A DNA stretch of 47,486 nucleotides, from positions 1 through 47,486 of IMG/VR virus record IMGVR_UViG_3300044533_000020, one strand, 5' to 3'. The translations under genes were made by a program, and so were the position numbers. Numbering within the stretch: position 1 is the stretch's first letter; every line of letters starts with the position of its first letter. The DNA is from a virus. The notes below the pieces were generated by a model. That model saw only the letters and a list, made by a program, of their open reading frames with translations. It ran no database searches and was not told the origin of the DNA. This document shows, piece by piece, positions 23,048 through 32,648 of the stretch.

Positions 23048-23823
23048 TATACTTCCTTAGTGAGATAGTCTGGCCAGACCTTTTCTAGTTCTTCTATGGT
23101 TCTGGCTGCTTCTAATTCTGGTAACTGTGTAACGTCTCTTAGTAATTGCTTACGATTAGCAATGGCCTTTTGATATTCTGGTGTTCCTCTTTCCAACGCT
23201 ATAAAATACTGCGTGTCAAGTTTCGGAAACAGTAGTTCTCTAGCCTGTCTCATTCTGTTCTTCCATATATCTTTCGCCTTGTCAATGTCTATAGAGATAA
23301 GTTGTTCTTCTGTATCTGATAGACGCCACGCATTTCTATATGTCTGGTCTACCGGTATATCTTCCCTTGTAACAATTCTATACATTTGTCGGTTATACTT
23401 ATAATCAGGATGCCATACTCTTGCCGGGACATCCTTCTTTAGAATATACTCAATTGCCTCTTCTTCTGTCATAGGGCCGATTGGTTCTGGTAACAAGTAT
23501 TCTTTATAATCTATAACTTTTTCGCCAGTGATTCTTTTCTCTAGTCTGATCTGTTGTGCTTCTAAGAATGTTGTTACAATCTTTTCACCATGATCAGTAG
23601 TCAATTCTAGTTTCATATTATGCTGGTGTTCTACTGCTGGTAGAATACCGCCAGCCAAGGCGCAAGTCATCCATTCTGGTGCTACACATACCTCACATAC
23701 TGGATGATCTGGATATGCAGGGTCTTCATAAACAATAACATATTTGGATTGATATGGTTCAAGGTTTTCAGACGCCCAATGTAACCTGGTAAACATATCT
23801 ACATTACGAAAATCTGGTGTCAC
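23047..23823 (-). CDS. Fibre assembly chaperone-like protein (long paralogue)
   Basis: The 258-residue protein starts at GTG 23823 with AAGGAGA upstream; an in-frame ATG at 23796 is an alternative. The N-terminal half has VIVYEDPAYPDHPVCEVCVAPEWMTC, and the C-terminal half has REDIPVDQTYRNAWRLSD, IDIDKAKDIWKNRMR and KQLLRDVTQLPELEAARTIEELEKVWP. The C-terminal plan is shared with the 136-residue protein at 22246-22656 and with many phage proteins lying next to fibre genes. An assembly role for the neighbouring tip proteins is inferred. Confidence 0.62.
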   Translation of the reverse strand: MTPDFRNVDMFTRLHWASENLEPYQSKYVIVYEDPAYPDHPVCEVCVAPEWMTCALAGGILPAVEHQHNMKLELTTDHGEKIVTTFLEAQQIRLEKRITGEKVIDYKEYLLPEPIGPMTEEEAIEYILKKDVPARVWHPDYKYNRQMYRIVTREDIPVDQTYRNAWRLSDTEEQLISIDIDKAKDIWKNRMRQARELLFPKLDTQYFIALERGTPEYQKAIANRKQLLRDVTQLPELEAARTIEELEKVWPDYLTKEV

Positions 23824-23915
23824 TTAGTTCTCCTTATCTATTAATTATTATATAAACTCTGAAAAAAACAGTTCAAGGGTCGCCAGAAAAATATATAAAG
23901 CATTTAATTATAATC

Positions 23916-24311
23916 CTATCTTACTAAATTTGTAGAACAATATACAGGATCTCTAGCGCCGCCGCCGCCATCGGATACAAATACTCTAACAAGACTTACG
24001 GTGAGTCCCCAACATATAGCTTGTCCGTCATTAGCACCGCCAGTAGCTGTATTGGTAAACGAATAGTTAGCAACCGCAGAATAATTTGCATCATTAATCG
24101 CATTCGAAATATTAACTGTGTAATCTCCACCACCATTTCGAACAGCACTGGAAACATTAAAACTCGCTCTAATAACAGCCGAACCTGTTGATCCGTTAAA
24201 GTTGCACCAACTTCTACACAATCTTCCAATCTCGACACCACTAGAGTTATTAAAAACCGTTGGTGTTGATACTTCCGATCTAATAGTATCTACCGTTACT
24301 GTACCTGCCAT
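23916..24311 (-). CDS. Small fibre-tip-like protein (paralogue 1)
   Basis: The 131-residue protein begins MAGTVTVDTIRSEVS, then RSWCNFNGS, VIRASFNVSSAVRNGGGDYTVNIS, and ends CSTNLVR. It is paralogous to the protein at 22682-23047. It follows the 1216-residue fibre by 9 bases, so it could form a separate tip subunit for that fibre. Gly-rich DGGGGARD near the C-terminus may be a loop. The 92-base gap after it is AT-rich, with a run of seven A on the plus strand, but no convincing terminator stem. Confidence 0.7.
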   Translation of the reverse strand: MAGTVTVDTIRSEVSTPTVFNNSSGVEIGRLCRSWCNFNGSTGSAVIRASFNVSSAVRNGGGDYTVNISNAINDANYSAVANYSFTNTATGGANDGQAICWGLTVSLVRVFVSDGGGGARDPVYCSTNLVR

Positions 24312-24320
24312 ATTATCCTC

Positions 24321-27300
24321 TTATAGAACTACCCAATTCGAGCCAGTTGGAATGGTGACTGACACACCTGTATTTATGGTGACTGGCCCAACAGTCACGG
24401 CATTGTAGTTTGTCGTGATAGTGTAGTTAGCAGCAATGGTTTTGGTCATTTCAAGGAATGGGTATGATACCTGTCTAACGACACCAGCTAATACGGCAGA
24501 TGTTGCAGCATTGGGGTCAACATAGTAGTTAGTATCATTGTGATCATAAAAAATAGGCGCTCGCCACGAATTAGTTGATGTACCTATACCAAGAGTCCAG
24601 ATACCTGTACCAACAGCGGATTGTGTAACACCATTGATCATAAACAAGGCTTGATGATTTAAACCAGCTTTGGACTGTGGATTGTTTCCTGCAGCGCCGT
24701 GATCTGGATTATAAGACCAACCAATACCATAAAAAGCGCCATATGTATTTGAAGAGCCGCCATTGGTTAGTATATAAGATGAACCCATAGCAAATATTGC
24801 CTGAGTTTGAGCAGGATCGTAAACGCCAATTAGACCTTTTCTACCATTATTGAATTGTATATTACCTAAAGTGTTTAAACCTGTTGCACCAGCAGGATCA
24901 CAGTAATAAGCAGTGTTGTCAGAATCATAGAAGTATGGGGCTCTCATACTACCAGCTGCTTGTGTATACGCAGCGCTAAGATCGCATCTAGCATTTGTTC
25001 TACTATAAGAAATAATACCACCACCTGATGCAGAATATAGACCCCATGCAGTGCCATTATTAAACAAATAGGCAGCACTTTGACCAGTAAAGTTAGCAAG
25101 CAACTGACCTTCTGACGCTGTTGTTGCGGTGGCAAATGAGGATCCTTGAGCGCCAGTAGCAGTTGTAGCATTACCAGCAATGTTCATCGTCTGGCCGCTG
25201 ATAAATGTAGCAACCTTAGCAGCAGTAGCAGAACGATGATAGTTGTCACCAAACTTACCCATTAGATATGTTAGCGTACCAGTACTTACATCATCGCTTG
25301 AATTGTGATAAGAAGCGTTAATATAACGACCGTTAAAATCACCATTGGCATCTCTTGTTACAACTGTTGAACCTGTTGCTGTTGTTGATGCTGCAGAAAG
25401 ACCAAAAGCGAAAGTCGCATTGTTGGCTGTGATTGTTGCAATATAAGAAGCATTGACAGACAGAGTTCCCGTAGTGGTAATTGTACCGCCAGAAAGACCT
25501 GTACCCCCAGCAACAGAAGTTACTGTACCACCAGAATTGTCATCAGCTGCCCAATAAACTGCTGAACCATTTGAATGTAATACTTGTCCTGCAGTTCCTA
25601 AACCACCATTAGCACTTATACCAGCAGTTGTTGAAATGACAAGATTACCGCCAAGAAAAGTTGTTCCATTGACTGATAGTTTATGAGCAGGTGCAGTATT
25701 ACCAATACCAGTATTGCCATTACCATCTATATTAAATACAGAATCACCGCCAGCCCTTGAAATCTGAAATGAGTTGGCTGCTGGAGAACCTAGATATACT
25801 GGATTAACACTAGTGCCGTAGAACAAACCAAGAGCATATGCTTCGTTTGATGGTCTTAATAGGGTTCTACCTCCAGTGACTGCTAGTCTACCGTCAGGAG
25901 TAGTAGTTCCAATACCAACGTTACCACTATTTAATACAGTAATATATTCACTAAACGTATTCTGTGATGTATTAGATGCTGGATATGCACCTATTCTAAC
26001 AGCTACAGTGTCTGATTTTCTACCATAGAGGGCTGTAGCCCAAGCGGTACTTTGTAAAGAACCAGTGTCTCCATAATGAAGTTCTGCACCAAAACCTCTA
26101 TCTGTCCAAAATGTGATACCAGCATTTCTAGCAGTATTTGCTGTCAAAGCACCGCTTTGTACCTGAACACCAAAAGTTGAGTTAGCAATAAAGTTAGATC
26201 CAACTGTGTGACTAGCCGCATTAATAATACCAGTGTAAACACCAGTTGAGTTGGCTATTGTAGAAGTTCCAACTGTATGACTGGCTGCGTTCATCGTTCC
26301 AGTATGATAAACACCAGTAGCATTAGCAATGAACGATGTGCTAACAGTGTAAGACGATCCATTAACAACACCAGTATATACCGGTAAATAAGCAGCGATA
26401 TTCGCATTCAACGTAGAATTTAACTGGTATGAAGCTGCAGCGGTACCACCAAGGAATGAAGCGTTATTGGCTGATAATGTTCCAATATATGTTGCATTAA
26501 CATGAACGCCAGTAGCATTTACTACAGTACCAGTTCCTTGTGTTACGAATAAACCAGTAGTATTTGCTGTTATACCGCTGTTTGCTAAAACAGATACTGT
26601 GCCTGTTGTTGTAATAGCGCCGCCTGTTAGACCGTTGCCAGTTCCAACAGATGTAACAGTGCCAGAGTTATCATCAACCCCCCAATAAGTGGCTGTACCA
26701 TTAGAGTGAAGAACTTGACCAGCAGTACCAAAACCGCCATTTGATGAAAGACCAGAAGAACCTAAAACAATATTAGCATTAAATGTTGTGACCCCTGTTA
26801 TTGTTCCACCACCGGCATCAAAATTAGCAGCCCATACCATGGCAGTTGTACCAATAGTATCCGTGGTCTTGAAATCATTATCAAACAATCTACCACCATT
26901 GGTCGTTCCTTCATCAACAGCGACCAGAGCCGAAGCAATTTTACTTGATGTATTAGCGTCGTTTGCTCTTGTTAGAGTCCATGCATAGACTGCCGCAGAA
27001 CCTGTATTTGAAACATAATATATACCATTTTGATTGGCTGAAGTTTGGTTTTTAACTAATAGTCTGTCATTTAACGCTAAAGTAATACCATCTTGTGCAG
27101 GTAATGCTACAAGCCCACCAGTCAAAACTTGTGTAGTAGCAGAAGCTGCTGATAAATCGGCAGTAGTAGCAGCACGACAAGATTTCTTGAAAGTGGCCTC
27201 TGGTAGATACGCCATATCTATCTGAGTAAATGCAGGAACTGTACCGTTAGAAGCTAAAACAAAGGTGTTAGTTCCCGCCGATGTAATAGCCATGCCAGTA

Positions 27301-27971
27301 GCATTGGAATAAACAACGCCGCCAGAAACCGGAGTTAATGAAGAATTTGTGCCGCCTCTGGCAGCAGAAAGAGTGCCAGTAGAAATGTTAGTAGCATTAG
27401 TGTAATATGCTGCTGCTTGTCCGCCGAGATTAGTAGAGTTATTAGCTGTTAATGCGCTATTGACGTTCAGATTACTTTCTAATTTACCATAAGGGCCAGT
27501 GTTATTACCAATAAGCGTAAACCCAACGTAAAAAGATCCAGCATTAACAACAGTGGCGTTGGCAGTAAAAGCTGTTCCAACAGTGATAGATGAACCATTA
27601 ACTACACCAGTATATACACCAGTAGAGTTGGCGATAGTTGATGTGCCTACGGTGTGAGATGAACCATTAACAACGCCAGTGTATGTTGGTAGATAAGAAG
27701 CTATATTGGCATTTAATGTAGAGTTTAATTGATATGAAGCAGCTGCGGTACCGCCAAGATTGGTTGAGTTATTAGCAGTTAAAGCAGAATTAACATTAAG
27801 ATTACCCTCAGTCTTACCATAAGGACCAGTAGAGTTAGCGACCAATGTAGAATTAGAATAAACGCCAGTGGCATTGGCTGTGAGTATGGTAAAAGTCGAA
27901 TTCGCACCAATTCTGGCGTTTGTCGATTCAATATAACTATTGACTGTAGAATTACCTACAAATAAGGTCAT
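24321..27971 (-). CDS. Large repetitive tail fibre (1216 residues)
   Basis: The N-terminus MTLFVGNSTVNSYIESTNARIGANS runs straight into Asn/Thr-rich repeats that reuse the NATGVY, SHTVGTS and YGKTEGNLNVN cassettes. The middle carries a domain with CRAATTADLSAA and LVALPAQDGITLALNDRLLVKNQT, a beta module common in phage fibres, and a GNVGIGTTTPDGRLAV block. The C-terminal third has FYDSDNTAYYCDPAGATGLNTLG and FYDHNDTNYYVDPNAATS, the repeated D-x-N-x-Y-Y-DP motif of marine phage fibres. It ends in a small beta domain (SVTIPTGSNWVVL). The ATG overlaps the stop of the 1380-residue fibre by four bases (ATGA). No S74 domain is present. Confidence 0.85.
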   Translation of the reverse strand: MTLFVGNSTVNSYIESTNARIGANSTFTILTANATGVYSNSTLVANSTGPYGKTEGNLNVNSALTANNSTNLGGTAAASYQLNSTLNANIASYLPTYTGVVNGSSHTVGTSTIANSTGVYTGVVNGSSITVGTAFTANATVVNAGSFYVGFTLIGNNTGPYGKLESNLNVNSALTANNSTNLGGQAAAYYTNATNISTGTLSAARGGTNSSLTPVSGGVVYSNATGMAITSAGTNTFVLASNGTVPAFTQIDMAYLPEATFKKSCRAATTADLSAASATTQVLTGGLVALPAQDGITLALNDRLLVKNQTSANQNGIYYVSNTGSAAVYAWTLTRANDANTSSKIASALVAVDEGTTNGGRLFDNDFKTTDTIGTTAMVWAANFDAGGGTITGVTTFNANIVLGSSGLSSNGGFGTAGQVLHSNGTATYWGVDDNSGTVTSVGTGNGLTGGAITTTGTVSVLANSGITANTTGLFVTQGTGTVVNATGVHVNATYIGTLSANNASFLGGTAAASYQLNSTLNANIAAYLPVYTGVVNGSSYTVSTSFIANATGVYHTGTMNAASHTVGTSTIANSTGVYTGIINAASHTVGSNFIANSTFGVQVQSGALTANTARNAGITFWTDRGFGAELHYGDTGSLQSTAWATALYGRKSDTVAVRIGAYPASNTSQNTFSEYITVLNSGNVGIGTTTPDGRLAVTGGRTLLRPSNEAYALGLFYGTSVNPVYLGSPAANSFQISRAGGDSVFNIDGNGNTGIGNTAPAHKLSVNGTTFLGGNLVISTTAGISANGGLGTAGQVLHSNGSAVYWAADDNSGGTVTSVAGGTGLSGGTITTTGTLSVNASYIATITANNATFAFGLSAASTTATGSTVVTRDANGDFNGRYINASYHNSSDDVSTGTLTYLMGKFGDNYHRSATAAKVATFISGQTMNIAGNATTATGAQGSSFATATTASEGQLLANFTGQSAAYLFNNGTAWGLYSASGGGIISYSRTNARCDLSAAYTQAAGSMRAPYFYDSDNTAYYCDPAGATGLNTLGNIQFNNGRKGLIGVYDPAQTQAIFAMGSSYILTNGGSSNTYGAFYGIGWSYNPDHGAAGNNPQSKAGLNHQALFMINGVTQSAVGTGIWTLGIGTSTNSWRAPIFYDHNDTNYYVDPNAATSAVLAGVVRQVSYPFLEMTKTIAANYTITTNYNAVTVGPVTINTGVSVTIPTGSNWVVL

Positions 27972-30900
27972 TGCATTTCTTCCAATTTAAATTTGAATTT
28001 TTTACCATTTTTATTATTTATAATGTATAACTCACTTTCGCCCTCTTGGATAGTCCAGTTACCAGTGGTTCCATCAATGTCATTGCCCCTAGTTCTTTCG
28101 TTAGATAAATGTAAGTCGCCTGTATATACGTTGGCCCAACGGAGGGATGCAGAACCAAGATTATAAGAGTTGTCACCGGATGGCATGATATTACCAGCAA
28201 CGACAAGTTTATCTGCTGGTGTTGTGTTACCAACGCCTACGTTACCATTAGAGGCCAAATACGTAGAAGTAGAAGCACCTGGAGAAAAACTAATCGCATT
28301 AGCATGATAAAGATTTAATAAACTACTTGCTATCTGAAGATATCCACCGTATGTACCATCTGTTAGATACAAATATGGATTCGCTCCACCTGTGATATTC
28401 ATCGCAGCACCAGAAGTACTAATAGCACCAGTAGCGTTTACAGTTCCGCCGAAATAACCAGTTCCGTTTACTGACAGTTTATGAACTGGAGAAGAATTAC
28501 CAATACCAACATTACCATTAGAAACAAAATAAGTTCCTGTTCCAATAGTAAATGTGTTACTAGAAGTATTAGTTGTAACAGTAACAGCGCTGTTAACATT
28601 TAGAGTGGCTTCAGTCTTACCATAAGGACCAGTAGTGTTACCGATTAGAGTAGAACCAGAATATATAGAGCCAATAGTTCTAAAGTTACCAGTTGCAGAA
28701 GCTAACTCGGCAACAACCGAAGGAGTGGTTGATGTTGCTGTTCCGCTTTCCCAAGTCCAACCATAAAGCGCATTATTTTCAATAAATGATCTTCTTGCCC
28801 ATGAGGTAACATAAGTTCCCGAAGGCGCTGTTACTGTTCCTGTCCAACCTTGGCTTGCTCCAGCAGGTGCCATGTAATCTTGCCAAGCTGTATATCCAGA
28901 GTTATACCAATTGATACCACGTGCTGCTGCAGCAGATCTATCTAAAAATAATACAGGGGTTTTTGTAGTAGTTGAGTTTGCAACAAAAGAAGAACCAACA
29001 GTGATAGATGAACCATTAACAACTCCGGTATAAAGACCACTAGAATTAGCGATAGTTGATGTACCAACTGTATGACTAGCAGCATTAACCGTTCCGGTAT
29101 GGTAAACGCCTGAAGTATTTGATACTAACCAATTTGTAGAAGTATTACCAAGATACAGAGTATTAGCTTGGAAATTAGCTATTTGGAAAGTAGTATTTGT
29201 TGTATCAATGTTAACATTAGCATCTGGTTCTGGCTTATAACCATCAAAGACTTTCCATGTTCCATCTGAAGCATCTCGGAAAATACCAGTATGGGCATAA
29301 CCCAAAGAATTGCCTGTGCTATTATAATTAGCTACTATACCGGTATCTTCGTTATCTATTGAATTATTAGAGTTTAGATAGATAAAGTTATCAACAACAG
29401 ATAATGTGTTTGCGCCAACAACATTAACATTACCAGAAATATTCAAACTACCAGTAAGCGTTAATGTGCTGAAAGTAGGACTATCTGTAGTTCTAACATT
29501 CTGATCCATACGGTATGGAAGTCTAGCTTCTGCTAAAGTTCCAGTGTTGATATTAGTGGCATTGGAAGCAAATACAGTAGCATTAGAATAAGCTGTCGCC
29601 GCATTACCGGTAATAGCCGCATTGGCTGTAAGTATCTTACCATCAACATAAGAAACAGCGTTAGTGTAAGCTGTCGCCGCATTACCGGTAATAGCCGCAT
29701 TGGCTGTAAGTATCTTACCATCGGTGTATGATACAGAGTTAGTATATGCTGTTGCTGCGTTACCTGTGATAGCTGCATTAGCGGTTAATATCTTACCATC
29801 AACATAAGACACTGCATTAGTGTAAGCAGTAGCAGCGTTACCTGTAATAGCTGCATTAGCGGTTAATATCTTACCATCAGTGTAAGATACTGCGTTAGAA
29901 TAAGCAGAAATAGCAGCTGACTGTGCAGATGCCGCTCTAGTGTTAGCGTCTATTGCTCTATCATAAGCATTTTTAACTGTATTGGCTACTGGAATGAATA
30001 ATATAGAAGTATTAGTTACTGAATCTAATCTTAGGCCATTAGTGTAAGATACTGCATTAGTGTAAGCAGTGGCGGCGTTACCGGTTATTGCCGAATTAGC
30101 AGTTAGTATCTTGCCATCAGTGTATGATACAGCATTAGTATAAGCAGCCGCTGCAGCTGTTTGGGCTGAAGCAGCACGAGTGTTAGCGTCGATAGCTCTA
30201 TCGTAAGCATTTTTGACGGTATTAGCTACTGGAATAAAGGTAATAGAAGTATTTGTTACAGAATCTAATTTCAAACCATCAACATAAGACACTGCATTAG
30301 TGTATGCAGTGGCGGCATTACCTGTAATAGCAGAGTTAGCTGTTGCTATTTTTGAATCCGTATATGATACAGAGTTAGTATATGCTGTTGCTGCGTTACC
30401 TGTAATAGCCGCATTAGCAGTTAGTATCTTGCCATCAGTGTATGATACAGCATTAGTGTAAGCAGTAGCCGAATTGCCTGTAATCCAAGATACGAAGTTG
30501 GCCGTAGTTCCGGAAGAATTACCTAGATACGATGCAGTATTTGAAGTTATAGAGTTATTAACATTTAAGTTAATTTCTGTCTTACCATAAGGTCCAGTGG
30601 TATTACCTATTAATGTTGATCCGGCATAATAAGATACTGCATTAACTACTGTAGCATTAGCAGTAAACGCTGTTCCAACAGTAAACGAAGAAGCGTTAAC
30701 GATTGATGCGTCTAGCTTACCGGTGCTTGGAACATAATACAACTTAGTTGTAGAAACAACAGCGTTTGTCCAAGCGCCAGAAGAACCGTTTGCTAGACCA
30801 ATGTAATAAGTTTGAGTATCTGTATTGTTAGCGTTTAGTGTAGCGCCAGCAGTGGCCCAATAAGTAGATGAACCATTAGAAAGTAAAGATTGACCAAAAG

Positions 30901-32110
30901 ACCCATAAGAACCATTTGCGGATAATCCAGAAGAACCTAGTGTAACATCGCCGCCTAAGAATGTTGTACCATTAACCGATAGTTTATCGGTGGGATCCGT
31001 ATTACCAATACCAATATTACCACCAAGAGGGTTAAGGATAATTGAATAATATACAGCACCACTTGCTGAATAACCAGACTGAATCCATTGATGAAAATTT
31101 GATTGTTGACCAAATGCTAGATAATTTCCGCCAAAACCGCCCAAATAAGCATAAGCATTAGATTTAAAATCACCAGCAGAAGCATTCGTTTGACCGTTAA
31201 TATTTGTAAAGGTTGCTGTATTAGGAGAACTAATTGTTATACTATTTGTAATAATTGCTGATGAATTGATAGTAGCATTAGATGTAGAACTTCCAACAAC
31301 TAATCTATTAGCAACATATGTTCCAAGATAGCCAGTTTCGAAATAAGACGATTGACCATTTAGACCAATAGCAAACCCTTCGCCAGAAGTATTAGCTGTA
31401 AGAATATCAATGGTGTTACCAGTATAAACCCATTTAGTAACATTATTGGTGTTTCTACCAATTCTCCAGTTAGCGTCCGCAACACCGTTGAAATAAAGAG
31501 AATTATTAGTAGCTAATCCGATTTCATCAGAGAATGAAACGTTGGCGCTAAATGTGTGCGTATTTGTCCAAACATATTGCGCTGCTGTGTTTGTAACTAG
31601 AGCAGCTAATGTTGACCAATATGTAGATGAACCATTAGATAATAGAGCTTGACCAGCAGTACCAGTAGTTCCGTTTGCTGTAAGAGCTCCAACATTAGCA
31701 GAGAAATTTACAGGTACAGAAAAGTTTAGATTGCTCGTAATACTATTAGCAAATATACTCCAAACCGCTCTTGAACCGCCAGCAGTATTAGTTGTATAAA
31801 ATACAAAATTATCATCGTTCTGTTGTATGAAAGATACAACATTTCCATTAAGTGTTGAGAAATTTAATTTGACGTTATTCTTGAAATGAACGCCTGAGTT
31901 GTTAGAAAATACAGTGTTAGCAACGCTAAGAGTGTTAGAAACATTTACATTTGTATTATTAGCGCCGATTTCCCAAGTATTAGAACCATCAGAAGAATAG
32001 AGTCTTCTATCAGTTAGGTTTAAAGCCAATTCACCGATAGTTATGTCAGATGTAGTGGGAACTTTCCCTGCGACCGATGAACGGCGCAGTTTAAAAACTG
32101 TATTTGCCAT
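27968..32110 (-). CDS. Giant tail fibre (1380 residues) with 26-residue repeat array
   Basis: The N-terminus MANTVFKLRRSSVAGKVPTTSDITIGELALNLTDRRLYSSDG is the Mtd-N-like start used by many phage fibres. The centre (about residues 535-870) is an array of 26-residue units (AITGNAATAYTNAVSYTDGKILTANA) interrupted by helical segments (VKNAYDRAIDANTRAASAQTAA), probably a long trimeric shaft. Past it lie fibre modules with VVDNFIYLNSNNSIDNEDTGIVANYN and an IFRDASDGTWKVFDGY block. The last 50 residues (GDLHLSNER, NDIDGTTGNWTIQEGESELYIINNKNGKKFKFKLEEM) form the end domain typical of marine T4-like fibres. It is the longest gene in the window. Confidence 0.87.
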   Translation of the reverse strand: MANTVFKLRRSSVAGKVPTTSDITIGELALNLTDRRLYSSDGSNTWEIGANNTNVNVSNTLSVANTVFSNNSGVHFKNNVKLNFSTLNGNVVSFIQQNDDNFVFYTTNTAGGSRAVWSIFANSITSNLNFSVPVNFSANVGALTANGTTGTAGQALLSNGSSTYWSTLAALVTNTAAQYVWTNTHTFSANVSFSDEIGLATNNSLYFNGVADANWRIGRNTNNVTKWVYTGNTIDILTANTSGEGFAIGLNGQSSYFETGYLGTYVANRLVVGSSTSNATINSSAIITNSITISSPNTATFTNINGQTNASAGDFKSNAYAYLGGFGGNYLAFGQQSNFHQWIQSGYSASGAVYYSIILNPLGGNIGIGNTDPTDKLSVNGTTFLGGDVTLGSSGLSANGSYGSFGQSLLSNGSSTYWATAGATLNANNTDTQTYYIGLANGSSGAWTNAVVSTTKLYYVPSTGKLDASIVNASSFTVGTAFTANATVVNAVSYYAGSTLIGNTTGPYGKTEINLNVNNSITSNTASYLGNSSGTTANFVSWITGNSATAYTNAVSYTDGKILTANAAITGNAATAYTNSVSYTDSKIATANSAITGNAATAYTNAVSYVDGLKLDSVTNTSITFIPVANTVKNAYDRAIDANTRAASAQTAAAAAYTNAVSYTDGKILTANSAITGNAATAYTNAVSYTNGLRLDSVTNTSILFIPVANTVKNAYDRAIDANTRAASAQSAAISAYSNAVSYTDGKILTANAAITGNAATAYTNAVSYVDGKILTANAAITGNAATAYTNSVSYTDGKILTANAAITGNAATAYTNAVSYVDGKILTANAAITGNAATAYSNATVFASNATNINTGTLAEARLPYRMDQNVRTTDSPTFSTLTLTGSLNISGNVNVVGANTLSVVDNFIYLNSNNSIDNEDTGIVANYNSTGNSLGYAHTGIFRDASDGTWKVFDGYKPEPDANVNIDTTNTTFQIANFQANTLYLGNTSTNWLVSNTSGVYHTGTVNAASHTVGTSTIANSSGLYTGVVNGSSITVGSSFVANSTTTKTPVLFLDRSAAAARGINWYNSGYTAWQDYMAPAGASQGWTGTVTAPSGTYVTSWARRSFIENNALYGWTWESGTATSTTPSVVAELASATGNFRTIGSIYSGSTLIGNTTGPYGKTEATLNVNSAVTVTTNTSSNTFTIGTGTYFVSNGNVGIGNSSPVHKLSVNGTGYFGGTVNATGAISTSGAAMNITGGANPYLYLTDGTYGGYLQIASSLLNLYHANAISFSPGASTSTYLASNGNVGVGNTTPADKLVVAGNIMPSGDNSYNLGSASLRWANVYTGDLHLSNERTRGNDIDGTTGNWTIQEGESELYIINNKNGKKFKFKLEEMQ
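28015..28022 (-). promoter_or_regulatory. Internal late promoter before the 1216-residue fibre
   Basis: An exact TATAAATA on the minus strand within the last codons of the 1380-residue fibre, 44 bases before the ATG of the next fibre. It could let the downstream fibre genes be expressed separately. Confidence 0.62.
29601..30480. repeat. 78-bp repeat array in giant fibre gene
   Basis: Units of 78 bp (26 codons) recur across this stretch. The first two, starting at 29601 and 29679, are almost identical, while later copies differ mainly at synonymous positions. Two 34-codon helical inserts interrupt the array. Boundaries are approximate. Confidence 0.85.
30639..30667. repeat. 29-bp block shared with another fibre gene (copy 2)
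   Basis: Identical to 20248-20276 in the S74 fibre gene, with high similarity continuing on both sides (the ATLIGNxTGPYGKTE cassette). Confidence 0.8.
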
Positions 32111-32125
32111 ATGGCTCTCCTACAA

Positions 32126-32141
32126 CTCAGTATATACTGAG
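32126..32141. repeat. Perfect 16-bp palindrome before the giant fibre
   Basis: The sequence ctcagtatatactgag is its own reverse complement. It lies between the stop of the coiled-coil gene and the AGGAG ribosome site of the 1380-residue fibre. No T run follows on the minus strand, so it is not a clear terminator. An RNA-stabilising or processing hairpin, or a protein-binding site, is possible. Confidence 0.6.
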
Positions 32142-32147
32142 GGTTAA

Positions 32148-32621
32148 CTACTTTTTAACAGACTTTTTATAGTTATCAAATTCTGTATTTAAAATATTTA
32201 GTTCTTCTCTTGTGTGTTCTAATTCTTTTCTAAAATCTTCTGAAGATTTTTTACAATCAACAAGATCGTCTTTTAATTTTTTGTTTTCGATGTCAGAATT
32301 GTTTCTTTCGTCAATAAATTCATTTAGCTTAGATTCAAGTTGTTTTATTTTCTGTTTTAGTTCTTCTTCTTTTTCATCGAACAATTCTCGTTCATATGTA
32401 AGAGCTTCAATACCAGATTTAGCTTCTTGGCTTATTTTTTCTAGAATCTCAACTTGAGAAGTTAGTTCTTCAATCTTTTTGTTTGCTTCTGTCAAAGAAG
32501 CAGAAAGAACCTGGGATCTAATTTCTAAATCCAGGTTCTTCCTTATAAAATCAATTAATACAGATTCTTGTCTCTGTGTGTATAACTGAAAATATTTTGC
32601 TTGACCTTCTTCGTTTTCCAT
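32148..32621 (-). CDS. Coiled-coil protein between two fibre genes
   Basis: The 157-residue protein is almost entirely a predicted coiled coil from residue about 30 to 157, with heptad-like runs (ANKKIEELTSQVEILEKISQ, EEELKQKIKQLESKLNEFI, LEHTREELNILNTEFDNYKK). It is rich in Lys and Glu and has no signal peptide or membrane segment. Its place between the 511- and 1380-residue fibres suggests a fibre connector or a trimerisation/assembly helper. I do not recognise a named family. Confidence 0.65.
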   Translation of the reverse strand: MENEEGQAKYFQLYTQRQESVLIDFIRKNLDLEIRSQVLSASLTEANKKIEELTSQVEILEKISQEAKSGIEALTYERELFDEKEEELKQKIKQLESKLNEFIDERNNSDIENKKLKDDLVDCKKSSEDFRKELEHTREELNILNTEFDNYKKSVKK

Positions 32622-32648
32622 AGTATAATTTCCTTGTCATGAATAATA

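Noticed and set aside
23824-23915. Terminator in the gap after the 131-residue tip gene
   Set aside because: There is a seven-base A run on the plus strand, but no stable stem next to it on the transcribed strand.
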